A DNA stretch of 64,000 nucleotides from Bradysia coprophila. Its lineage: Eukaryota > Arthropoda > Insecta > Diptera > Sciaridae. A program made the position numbers and the translations under genes. The stretch is taken from contig NW_023503307.1 in NCBI RefSeq assembly GCF_014529535.1, positions 518,797 to 582,796 on the forward strand. The letters are read 5' to 3'. The notes beneath the pieces were generated by a model. That model ran no database searches. It was not told the origin of the DNA and saw only the letters and a program-made list of their open reading frames with translations. The stretch's first letter is position 1. Every line of letters starts with the position of its first letter. This document shows positions 41,801 to 52,680 of the stretch, in pieces.

Positions 41801-44800
41801 AACTTGATAGTAGACTAACAAATTTAATAGTTGACTAACAACTTGATAGTTGACTATCAAATTTGATAGTTGACTATCAAATTTGGTAGTTGACTAACAA
41901 CTTGATAGTTGACCAACAACTTGATAGTTGACTATCAAATTTGATAGTTGACCAGCACAATGGGCCCCCGTGCGTGTTCTACCACGGTAGAACGGCTACT
42001 TAAAAAAAAAATCAAATTTGATAGTTGACTAATTTGTCATTTATCAAGTAGGTAGTTTTTTACTCCCTTTACAACCACATGTTACGCCAGCAAAATGCCT
42101 GTTATCAAATTAGCACACTTTGATTAAAAAGTGTAAGAAATTTTAATAAAAAAGTTAAATTTTTGCAGGCAATATTAGATGAATTATCTCAAATAATTTT
42201 TGAAGATTTTTTTTAAATACATGGAATTAAATGAATCGTAGAGAATATTGTAAAAATTTTACGAGTGTGAAGTTTGCGGCCAGAGCAAAGTGAGGGCCGT
42301 AATTCACACGAGTCGTGACATTTTATTCACGATTGAAGGTTTTGTGAATGGGAAATCGAGTAATTATTTTTTCTCGGTCTACCAATAAATTTCTCCTTTT
42401 ACAAATATTTTTAATCCCTTTACCACTATAGAGTGGTACCAATTTACCGAAAATATTGATAAACTGAGTTATTTTTAACGATGAACCAAAAACTAATTAA
42501 GTTCATTTATTACCATGGCACCATGTGAAGGTACCATATTAAGTACCGGGGAACTTCCTTTTTTTACGCAAAAGTGTAAGAGAAGAAAGTCCTCGTTCCA
42601 CATTCACAAAACAAACTTCGCATCTACTCTGATGTAACAAAAAGGCAATCAAACAGAATAATAGACAGCTCATACGAGTGGGAATTTTACGGCCAGAGCG
42701 AAGCGAGGGTCGTAATCTACACGAGTCATATTTTATTTATGATTTGAGGTTGATTGAAAATCTTGAAAATTGAAAATTTTAAAGAAAATTGAGAGCTCAA
42801 ATAGTGGTCAAAAATAATTCCACCTTACCCTCGATGGTTTCCAAGAAAAAATTTTTTGTCAAATTTTACTGTCATTAATATAGTAAATATATTATGTATT
42901 AAATGTGACAAGTTTTCATGAATACGTTAAAAATACATTTAGAAAAGTGTCAGTCAAGGGACCTGACCCGCCCAAAAGGTGTGACCTAGTTTCATTGTAT
43001 CGTTGTATGTCGTCAATTTTGCTATGAGGTTCTTTGTATAGACTTAATTTAATTTATTTTGAAGCTAACTGATAACATAATGACAGATTAGTATTGAAAA
43101 GAGAGAAGGAAATAAATGATTCGGACCAGTTATTTTAACTTGTCCTAAGGGATGAATATATAAGAAAATAGTGTTCCCGGAGAACGATTTCTGACCAGTT
43201 AATTTTTAACTAATCTGTGGCTAACACGTCAAAACGAGATAAATTACACAAAACTTTAAATTGGGATTTTCTATTCATCTTTTGAGTTTGAAAAGCTGAT
43301 CTGACCCACATATTAGTTAAATTTAGGCAATGACATGTATTTCACGACAAGTTATAAGTATCTGATCGTCGGTATTCTCGCTCTGAATTATAGTTAATTG
43401 TTCGATTAGTACAAATGATAAAGTACCTAGATTGCAAAACTTAACCACAACACTCATAATGTAAAGCAAGGAAAAAAATCTTTTAAATAAAAAACTTATT
43501 TTTTAAAAAATTCTGAAAAAATTATTTTGTAGAAAAAATCTGGTTTCCTTAACTTAAATTCATGTTTAAATAATATTTAAAAAAATGACGACCCATCAAA
43601 GCGATCTTATGAAAGAAAAATACATGACCCTCGCTGTCCTAAAAATAAAAACAGATAAAGCTAATAAAAGGCATAGACAAGAAACAATTCTTCCAACCCA
43701 ACTAGAAAACTAAAACTAACAATTTACTCAGACTCGAAATCCTTCGCGAAGTAATAAAAATTAACTTCCGAATTAAATTCGACCGTAAAAGGAGGGGAGT
43801 TAACATACTTACACTGTTTGTGCATGGAAAAAAGTAGTCAAAATACGTTTCTTTTCATTTCATTTTATTTTTATGCGCGCGAATTACAATTTATTTAAAA
43901 TGTTACCAAACATTGTGGTGATTATGTCTTACCTTAACCTTCGTCTTCTGTTAAGTATCATTTTGTCCGTCATCAGATTTTCCAAGTGGTCCAAGCATGG
44001 AAAACCTTTTTATTTTTTTAAAAAAATTAGTTCAATTTTTTAAATTAGGGTTTTTTCCCTTCCTTAAACTAACAGACCCCGCGTCATTGAGCTGATCAAT
44101 TTATCGTTTAAGGTGATATGAAACAGATTTTTGTTTGGCGAATGATCTTTCATTGAAAATAGAAATTCTGGACGTAAGTAATTGAATTATTATTAAAGCG
44201 AGTATTAAAGCCAATTAGTTCTTCTGCACGGGATTTTTTGTGATTCTCGTTAGTGCAGCTATGTAACAAACGAAGAAAGTGCAATTAGCAACATAAATTA
44301 ATATACAGCCGCGAGAAGTTTAGAAATAATTATTGAATTCAATGCGATCCTGAGTTTCTTCGTTATTTTAATTAGATCTGGCGGTATACAGACAAAGCAA
44401 ATTCCCATTTTCGACTCAAAACTATTCAGAAGATATTCAACAATCGTTGCACTATCAACAAACTTTTAAATTGATCAATGCGTTTTGAGAGTTGATGATT
44501 GAGGTTCCTTTCATATCGGAATTGTGGTCTTTTAAATATTGATAAAACGTCGAATAGAAAATTAAAGAGAAAATTTTGTCGATCTTTCAATTTATGTCCG
44601 CTTGAAGAGCTGAGTCGCCATAATCTCATAGCGTCATAGATAATATATCTTACGAAATTCATCTCCAACGTTGGCATGTATAGGTTTTACTGTACTTGGC
44701 TGAGGGTGTAGATAATACTACAAAACTAGTCGATGCGGCATTTTTCTTAAAGATTATGGTTATTGCGCCATAAAGTCAACCGAATATTTACAAAAAGCAG

Positions 44801-47800
44801 CCAAATGACCCAAAACGTTTCACTTTTTGTGGTTTCATGTAAGTGAAGCTTACAAATGTTAAAAGAACTAAAAAAATATTTTTCTCTTAAATAAAAACTT
44901 GGTATCCATGGATTAGTTCAATACTTATCGGAAAACATTATTTGAGTAAGCCAACGTCAACCAAATGTAATATCTGCTAGGAAAAGACTGGTGACATCGA
45001 ACAGAAAAATTATGAGCGCAATGATTACAATTGAGTCAAGTTATTGAAATGAAACGTTTATGATTCCATTGAGTCATGCAAAATGCATGACAACCCGCTG
45101 TAAATCATAAAAATTTCTCAAGTCTAAATCAGCCGAAAAACGTTTCATTGATCGAAATTGATTCAGCATAGAGTGTATTTGTTGTCACTGATTCGTTTGC
45201 TCGCCCATCTTTGGAAAATATAAAAATATTTTTCATTTAAATTAGCAAAGCTGTCGACAAACTTTCTTAAAAAATCTCGATTTGGGTAGATATCGAAACG
45301 TAAGTTGCAGTCAAAACAAACACACTCGCAACCTTCGTTTTGTTTCTATAATCTAACCACATGTAGAAAGAGGAAGTTAGAATTTCGATTATCGTTTAGT
45401 GGCGATTTCATTCGCATCACTTCAATTGCATAATTATCAACCAGCCTATTCCTAAGAGATTAATTTCAATGAACGTCCTGTTTTAAATTGAGAAAAACGA
45501 TTAGAAATATGATGTGATGTCAATTCACTAAATTTAGCACGATTACACATACACAACACCAAACACTTAAAAAACACGATTAGACATTTGAATACAGCAC
45601 AAGAACACATTATGAATAGTATAATGATTTCACACTCGACACTGTTTATTAGCACAAAATATAAGCCTTCGTTTAGCGGGCTAACACACAAATTGCAACC
45701 ATCCCAATCTGAACGTTCAAGCATTTCCGTCTCCATTTTGGCGTTGAAGATTCCAACGATTGCCACGTCCATTTTTGAGCAATCCATTTAACTAAAAGAT
45801 GGATTTTCTTTCCATGTTTCACACGATTGGTCTACACTATGGTTGATCACGATCGTTGTTGGTGTAGGCCCCACACTAAATTTAATTTTATGCATCTCGT
45901 CAGATGGCAATACGGACACTAATCGTTTCCTGTCCTGGAACTGCTGTAGAAAGGTTGCATACAATTTCGTCCAAATCGAAGCGACTGAATTGTCATACCG
46001 TTTTTTATTACTGAGACATTTTCACCGCCTTCAAATTATATAATTTTCGACATGGGAAAAACATATAAAAGGAAACGATGAAAACTGGTAACGGTGCAAC
46101 ATTGTAACGCTTCAAATTTGATCCAAATATGTACGTACAGGGGGACGAGTTGATTAAGTGATTATTTTTTTGGATTAGTTTTAGAAAAGTGGTTAGCTGG
46201 TTAAGAATTGAAGATTAGAGAATTAGAAGCATACAAATTATGCCAATTAACGGTTATTATTTGATGCAAAGAGATACCTTGAATCCACTTCCGTCCAATT
46301 TGTGGATATCAACGTTTTTACTCCACGGCAAGTGGGGGGTTAGATAAAAGCAAGTTCAGAATTCCGTGAAAATGTGTGAATGTGAATTGAAACGACATAT
46401 GAAGCCACGAATCGACCGACACTCTACCGACACTTGGGATATTCGCACACGTTTGACCATTTCACATCGATTGGTTTTTGCGGAACGATGACTGGAACTG
46501 TTGAAAAATTGATCATGGTTCACTGAACAGTTTACGTCCTTGAGGCTACTCCTTCTGAGATGATGTCATCAGTTTCTTGGTGTTGTCAATTAAGACTCAG
46601 AACTCAGCAAAACATTCGTTGCTTCTTTGCTCTGTATGCCTCTTTGGGTTGGCTTTCCAATTACTTTTTCATCATCTGACCCATTTCGAACCATTTCTTC
46701 GATTGATTTGGTTTTCGGAGCCTGGGCTATACCAATGTTTGTTTTGTTTCAATTGACCATTCCATTCAAAATTGTGTTCCAATGGTTCTTCCATGGAAGA
46801 GATGCTATTTTATGATTAATATCAATTAGTAGGGAATCTGGTCCGATAGGTACTTTCTTTTCATTCTTGACCTTTTTCATTCGTTTTCATTTTATCACCC
46901 ATCTACGATGCTAAAGGAAACTAATTTTCTCCGTACAAAAAAATATTTTTCATCACCAACCCGCCAAAAAAATGTTTTGATGCTTTAAGTCATAGAAGTC
47001 TCTGGTTTCCCACAATCTGATATTTAGGAAATTTAATACCAAAATCATTCTTGTCGTAAACACTTTCAATTTATCCCATGAAACGCCGAACAAAATCACT
47101 TTTTATTTCCCCAAAAAATCTATCGGTGACGACCGCTCACTTTAAAATGATCAACGATTGACCTAAAATCTTAGCCCGTTTCAATTAATTTATAACGCAA
47201 AATCACTTCTATCCGTTTTCCGTCGATTCCGTCGCATTTTTATTGAATATATATTTCCCGGTTATTAAATATAAACAATCACTCACTGATTTAACAATAA
47301 AAGAAAAATGTATTCTAATGTTTTATATTCCAAAATAGGAACAAGCCAATTGCATATTCACAACCTAAAGAAAACATTAGGTATACATTGGGAAGCGAAA
47401 AAATAGAAACCTATTTCATGCTCACAATATACACACAAACATCAGACATTCCATTAAATTTTGTTCACCCACAAAGCGGAGGAAATCATCAGTTCGACCC
47501 AACTAATTCGTTTTAATTCAACAAACCGTTATTCAAATATGTCCATCGCGATGAGTTTTTCAATATATTCCAATTGATTTGATTACTGTGATTGTACCTA
47601 AATTTCTTTAAATGCGGGCGAGGCGATGAATGGAAGCAATCTCAAATTATCCAGTAAATATATCGAGTGTCGAGTAGAAATCTTATGGTTTTAAACATCG
47701 ACCTATCCCACCAGATATTGCGTTACCGGTGCGGGACTTTTTCCTTATAGACTACTGGAGGCTACATCATCCATTTTGATTTTTTTTAAACTAAAGGTAA

Positions 47801-50348
47801 TTTCCATCCTAGAATCATGAGGAAAGGAATGTTGAAGATAGGAACAAGGAGTAAATCAAGATGAATGAAAATATTGAATGAAATTGTCGGGTCTATCTCT
47901 CTCTATCTGTCTCTATTCCTTAGCGAAACGAAATTTGAGGCTAAGAAATAAATCGACTTAATGGGAGCGTTTCGAACTTTTTCGCAGTTCATGGTTCTCT
48001 CTTAAGCAGAAAATTCACGAGGAGGAAAAAACTAGACATGTTTCCACACGTTTCATTTTCATTCGATTGATTGAAATGATGGAAAACCATCAACAAACCA
48101 TCAACCTGTCGGGGAAATTAACGTTTAACATTAAAAGAGTTTCTGAGCAAATAAAAGGAAATGACATTATGTGGGACCCGATTTTGTCCAGTTGTTTCTC
48201 CTCCATAAATTCCCGGAATTTGAAATGTTTTCTTGAACGGTGATTGATTGATCCAACTACATTAAACAACTTTATAAAAGAAACATAAGCAAAACTGACT
48301 TCGAAAAAGGTTTATCAATAATTGAGCCGGGCTGTATATTGATTAGTTTATCAAGTTTGTACGAATTCAACGTGTCAGTTTTTCTTTGAGAAATGTGATA
48401 ACTCAGAGCATTGAGAAATAAATTTGTCAAAATACACGTCCCACAGTAGCATCTCTTATAAAATCTATGAAAAATATCTTTCAGTAAAAATCGACGAAAG
48501 ATAAACATTAAAACCACGCATCGACAACGACTGCATGAAACAAGAAATGTTAAAAATAAATTTCCAAATTTGAATAAGTAAGTAAATGACTCGTTGCATG
48601 ACTGAACGTGTCGTATTCGCATTTAACAAAAAAAAAAAATAAACACCTCAGCAGCCAATTTGAACGTTTTCGGTGGATTGTTGATGACACAGCAAACAAA
48701 TTAATTAAATTTTTTGCGTAATTGAGACGGAGATTATAACTCATCGATCAAAGCGTTTAGTGAATATAATTTATTTCTCTTTTAATGGATCCATTCAATG
48801 TTTAAACGCAATCAATAATTCGTTGATGGAAATGTACTCGCAATGAGCGCGAAAAGGGACTTTGACAATATAATTCATTTCATTGGGTGAACTGTCAAAA
48901 TTTCCTTCTTTTTGCATTTTTTTAAGGAGTTTTTTGACTGAAAACAAAAGAAGTTCAGATTTTTTTACATTATCAGACTTTTATTGGCATAGCAATAAAT
49001 TTTGCGAATATGCGACGTAGTCGATAATAAATCTATAAAAAATCCGCCCATTAAATGCTCTAATATCAATTTTAGAAAACCACGTGAAACGTAAACAACT
49101 AATGGAAAATAATGAAAAAAAAAAATGTGCGAGAGAATACAAACAAAAGTTAAGTACAAATTATTCATTATTGACAGATACGGAGAGAGAGCGACAGAGA
49201 AAGAGTATCTAAAACATGTTTGAACATGCACAACCGACTCGAGTTATTTCCATTCATTATTATGACGTTAATCAGGGACTATTTTTATCAAGATTATTTT
49301 CGAAAAATTTCCTCAACAAAAATATTTCCGAGATTTCATTGATCTTGACAGTTTGAAGTAATTCACCGCATCTACTCAGGACGCATGGAGAATTTCCAGG
49401 AATACGAATTTTCAAAAGTAGTCCCTGACTCTAATTAATACTAACAAAAATATTTCGCTTTAAATGCGCAATATTTGCGTTACCTATTTATTCACAATCC
49501 ACATGCCTATATGCATTATACGGTCTCTTGCACGTCTACATATTTGGAATGGGGAAATCAAATTTCAAGTTCAATTGGTTTTTCATCGGGATAAGTTTAT
49601 CAAATCAGGAGGGAAATTAGCAAAAAAATTGATAAGAAGAGACCCAAGCCAAGCTCCATGTTTCCACTGCTAAAATTCTGCATTTTATGTACACATAAAG
49701 AAACCACGACTATGTTTACATAATAAAACAGGAATTTTTATGCATATTCTCGTCATGAATCGTCGTATTTTATATGTATGTATAACAATGCCCACAATTG
49801 ATATAAATAATGTTCTCCTTCTGAATGAATTATATATATTCCATCTCAATCAACAGAAAAATAAAACTTCACTGGGCATGTTTCCCTACCCTAATAAATA
49901 AAATGGAGACCGCATATTTCTCAGTCGAACATCGACTTGCTTACCTGTTTCACGTGCATGGAAACTGTCATATGTTGAGTCCTCCGAATCGTAATTCCTA
50001 GCTGGACTTTCATTAGCTAAAGTAACAAATATTGGTCCGTTTATGCATTTTGCCATTTTATGCGGCGCAACATCGGCAAATTCGTCCACACTATTGCGTC
50101 TCTTTGATTTTGTCCATAGTAAATCTGTGAATTCACAGAAGGAGAAAACAAAATGAATCTGTAGAATGAATGGAAATTCACACAACATAGCTATACTGGT
50201 CGCACAATAAAAAAATGGCCGACTCAATTTTTTATGTAAATCACTTGGTTACACTTCGGAATGAAAATGTTCTCCATTTTTTCCTTACAATTAAAATTCA
50301 ATTTTTTGGCAAATAATTACCTTTTGGCTGTGATTCTGTAATATTCAT
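35813..50348 (-). CDS. Mdm2: Mdm2-like E3 ubiquitin ligase, no recognisable SWIB domain
   Basis: Exons in coding order: 50321-50348, 49945-50124, 38640-38776, 38381-38578 and 35813-36784; phases agree throughout and give about 504 residues. Order of parts: a basic KSKRRNSVDEF segment resembling the MDM2 nuclear-signal/Akt-site region; an acidic Asp/Ser-rich region; a RanBP2-type zinc finger (ADYWTCVKC...YCEKC, like ADYWKC in vertebrates); a basic RPRQRRSRSKLKK stretch; a Ser-rich linker with DSGFSS; and a C-terminal MDM2-type RING (CMICLSQPKDGVFVH, HLCCCYRCAVK, CPICNCKV) ending in the hydrophobic tail needed for RING dimers. Family role: ubiquitination of p53. The p53-binding SWIB domain expected before KRRNS is absent from the model. 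The first coding exon is the least certain; an in-frame TAA precedes its ATG. Introns 2-3 (11.2 kb) and 4-5 (1.6 kb) are long. Confidence 0.88.
36785..38380 (-). other. Mdm2 intron between zinc-finger and RING exons
   Basis: The intron is bounded by a GTGAGC donor and a TTTTAG acceptor. No coding exon of Mdm2 type is visible inside, and phase 0 on both sides needs none. ORFs at 37339-38339 have no recognisable domain. Confidence 0.7.
40894..40950. repeat. 22-bp tandem repeat
   Basis: GAGGGAAAGGGCCTTCACTAGT is present twice exactly (40894-40915 and 40916-40937), followed by a partial third copy. Confidence 0.85.
41803..41955. repeat. Tandem repeat of about 20 bp (TTGATAGTTGACTAACAAC type)
   Basis: About seven units alternate between ...GACTAACAAC and ...GACTATCAAA endings. 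A stray unit lies at 42012-42035 beyond an unrelated insert of about 60 bp. GATAGTTGACTATC is itself palindromic. Confidence 0.8.
42261..42729. repeat. Pair of diverged direct repeats (GCGGCCAGAGC type)
   Basis: A block of about 58 bp at 42261-42318 recurs at 42673-42729. Each has the pattern CGAGT..GAA(T)TT.CGGCCAGAGC.AAG.GAGGG.CGTAAT.. and ends ACACGAGT. The near-symmetric layout suggests a mobile-element remnant. The intervening 354 bp has no recognised coding. Confidence 0.6.
45452..45787 (-). CDS. Doubtful small membrane-protein ORF inside the Mdm2 intron
   Basis: 111 codons with no family I recognise. It starts MDCSKMDVAIVGIFNAKMET, then has a hydrophobic Cys-rich stretch at about residues 50-80 (IIILFIMCSCAVFKCLIVFF) that could be one membrane segment, then a basic tail. 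The ATG context (TTAAATGG) is acceptable. It lies on the same strand as Mdm2, could be a nested gene or chance, and there is no splice or promoter support. Confidence 0.2.
   Translation of the reverse strand: MDCSKMDVAIVGIFNAKMETEMLERSDWDGCNLCVSPLNEGLYFVLINSVECEIIILFIMCSCAVFKCLIVFFKCLVLCMCNRAKFSELTSHHISNRFSQFKTGRSLKLIS
49272..49428. mobile_element. MITE-like element, 157 bp
   Basis: Inverted ends TCAGGGACTATTTTT and AAAAGTAGTCCCTGA pair at 14 of 15 positions. It lies about 500 bp downstream of the second Mdm2 coding exon, inside the long intron. Confidence 0.6.
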
Positions 50349-50504
50349 ATTCAATTAGCACTTAAAATTTAATCGATTAACCGATTTGCACTTGGAACAG
50401 AAATTGAAAAAAATTTAATTTTTTGAGTTATATACTTTAACTTCACCTTCACCACGTTAAAGTTTAGTTTGGAAAATGGTATCTTCGATGTCGTCGACAG
50501 AAAC

Positions 50505-50518
50505 GACAAAACTGACAT
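50505..50518 (-). promoter_or_regulatory. Possible Mdm2 initiator
   Basis: On the - strand TGTCAGTTTTGTCG lies about 165 bp before the modelled Mdm2 ATG. TCAGTT matches the insect initiator. It would produce a transcript that starts after any SWIB-coding exon. Motif evidence only. Confidence 0.25.
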
Positions 50519-51789
50519 TTGTTCTTTGCATGTATATGGATGTATATGTACTCCGTATGGATGTTGCCTATTTTCATATAATGTGATTTGTTACACAGCC
50601 GCACACAGCCGTATACAAGATTTTCGGCTGGGATGTTGCCGACATTTGGGTATGATTTTCATTGGTAATAAACGAAATGGGATGTAACACACACACACAG
50701 AGACGAGACTGAAAGTGTCAAATAGCAGAATCCAACTTCAAATGTCATTTTTTGGAATGAGTTTAATGCTTATACTGCATTTCGATCTATTTTAAGTCAA
50801 TAATTACTCACGAGCAATATTTAATGTTTTTCTAAGTTTTGTAAAATTAAAAACATTACCATCATAATAAATTCATTTCATGTTGCTCATTTATTTACAA
50901 AAGTAAAGTTAACACCGATTTAGGGCGATTTTATTGCAAACCCATTTCGCTTGGGATTCGTAAATAAGGGAGGGAACAATTCAAAACATATTAGGTTTTT
51001 CAAAAACACATAATTTGTGTTGTAACTTATTTATCACACTTAAGGTTTTTAATACAAAAATAATAAAACTGAACGAAAATCATATGTAGAATTTGTTCCG
51101 TCAAAAATTTGCATAAAATCTTAGAACACAATTTAACATTTAAAAACTTAAAAGCTGTCGTATGAAAATATTCACTTAAGGTTTTTATACGTTGTACTTG
51201 TTACAAATTTCTGCATTTAAGGTTTTGTGTTTTCCATTTTTTATACCTATTTTTAAAATGAAAAATATGTTTTTAAGATTGTTATGTGATGTAGGGCAGA
51301 TTAGTTAACTATGCGGCTCAGTGGAGTAAAAATTGAGATCTAATTTTAGTTGGTTTTCAGGTATACCCATATATGTATGACTGTACTTTAGGACAAGGGT
51401 GTGATCAAATTCAGCAAAAATATTTAATTGGAATGCTTGTTTTTATTTTTTTTGAGATAATGTAGTTTGCAACGCACTTCAATCGGGCGAGACAAAGATG
51501 TAGGAGGAGCTCGAGGAATAACTGTACTTTCTATAATTCTAAAAAAAATCGATCAGAAATCTTAATCCTAAGACATGGGTCGAGGTCTAACTATGTCTGT
51601 ACCTGACTTACAAATATCGAGAAAAGAAGTATACAGATATCACAAAAGTTTGTACACCAAGATTTGCACTTAAATTTTTTATACTAATTTGAATCTAACC
51701 TCCTACTGGGTGAATCTCGCACGGTGCGAAATTACCCTCATTTGGGTGAATCTCGCACAAGTACAAAGTTCGTTTTTTTAATGTTTAAT
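50519..51789. other. No gene recognised upstream of Mdm2 exon 1
   Basis: AT-rich sequence read on both strands. I looked for a SWIB-like exon on the - strand and found none with fitting splice sites and phase. Confidence 0.5.
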
Positions 51790-52232
51790 GCCGGTATCAC
51801 AATATTTAAAAAAATGTTAGCAGACTCCGGTATCGCCGGTATCTCACATCAAATGCATCAAATGTGCCGGTATCCCAATATTTTGTTTTTACAAAATGTT
51901 AGAAGATACCGGTATCTCACATCAAATGTATCAAATGTGCCGTTATCCCAACATTTTTCTTTTACAAAATGTTAGAAGCTACCGGTATCTCACATCGAAT
52001 GTATCAAATGTGCCGTTATCCCAACATTTTCCTTTTACAAAATGTTAGGAGATTCTGGTATCTCACATCAATTGCATCAAATGTGCAGGTATCCCAACAT
52101 CTTCCTTTTACAAAATGTTAGGAGATACCGGTATCTCACATCAAATGTATCAAATGTGAACGTATACCAACATTTTCCTTTTACAAATTGTTAGGAGATT
52201 CTGGTATCGCACATCAAATGCATCAAATGTTG
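51790..52232. repeat. 73-bp tandem repeat, about 5.5 copies
   Basis: The landmark GGTATCTCACATC (or GGTATCGCACATC) starts at 51838, 51911, 51984, 52057, 52130 and 52203, an exact 73-bp period. Each unit also has a second GGTATCCCAACAT-like half and ACAAAATGTTAG. A partial, diverged unit precedes 51838. Confidence 0.92.
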
Positions 52233-52385
52233 CAAATGTTAACAAAGTATACACGGAATGTCTATTATCGCTTTATGTGACCAAATTCAAAAAACGAAAC
52301 TTGATTGGAGATATCGCAAGGTATGGTCTAATGTCAAAATTTGTATGAAGCGGAGGAAATAGCGATTTCATATAAAGAAACTCAC

Positions 52386-52506
52386 CTATCTCAATGGTTT
52401 TCATTGAAAGGTGAGTTTGTAACTGGTTTGTACACACATTGACAATTCCAGGTTCCAAAATTTGTATTTTACCGCGTTGCTGGTATAGGTAAATGATGCG
52501 AGCCAT
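52386..52506 (-). CDS. Candidate first coding exon of a divergent - strand gene (possibly upstream Mdm2)
   Basis: An ATG in good context (GCAAAATGG) opens MARIIYLYQQRGKIQILEPG and runs 40 codons to a perfect donor (GATAG|GTGAGT), phase 1. It starts 175 bp from the divergent epsilon-COP ATG, as in a shared promoter. Its phase would fit either Mdm2 exon 50321-50348 (using an acceptor TTACAG inside it) or exon 49945-50124, giving an Mdm2 isoform with a different N-terminus. The sequence is not a convincing SWIB domain: only SMK...IGEFLYMKSL across the donor recalls the TMKEV...LGQYIMTKRL helix of vertebrate MDM2. It may be chance. Confidence 0.35.
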
Positions 52507-52680
52507 TTTGCTAATTCACGACACTGCGACATATTTTCGACGTTCGATGACATGAGTCTTTGACAGATCCGATATTTACACGTCATAAGAAGTTGCAACT
52601 TTTTATGTTATTTGTATTGAACTGCCGATAAATTAATTTCCTTTTTATAAAATTAAATTTCTATAAAACTAAAAGATACC

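Larger units (their letters stand above)
38777..49944 (-). other. 11.2-kb Mdm2 intron
   Basis: The flanking exons agree in phase (ends with G, resumes with AC, giving Asp). Inside are several short repeats (40894-40950, 41803-41955, 42261-42729), a MITE-like element (49272-49428) and one doubtful same-strand ORF (45452-45787). The rest is AT-rich sequence without recognised features. Confidence 0.7.

Noticed and set aside
51592-51680. Possible SWIB-like Mdm2 exon on the - strand (GVQTFVISVYFFSRYL before a GTAAGT donor)
   Set aside because: The acceptor lacks a pyrimidine tract and neither end matches the phase of the neighbouring Mdm2 exons; the resemblance is too weak.
51790-52232. Regular repeats suggestive of a CRISPR array
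   Set aside because: Units are contiguous tandem repeats without unique spacers, in a spliced eukaryotic genome.
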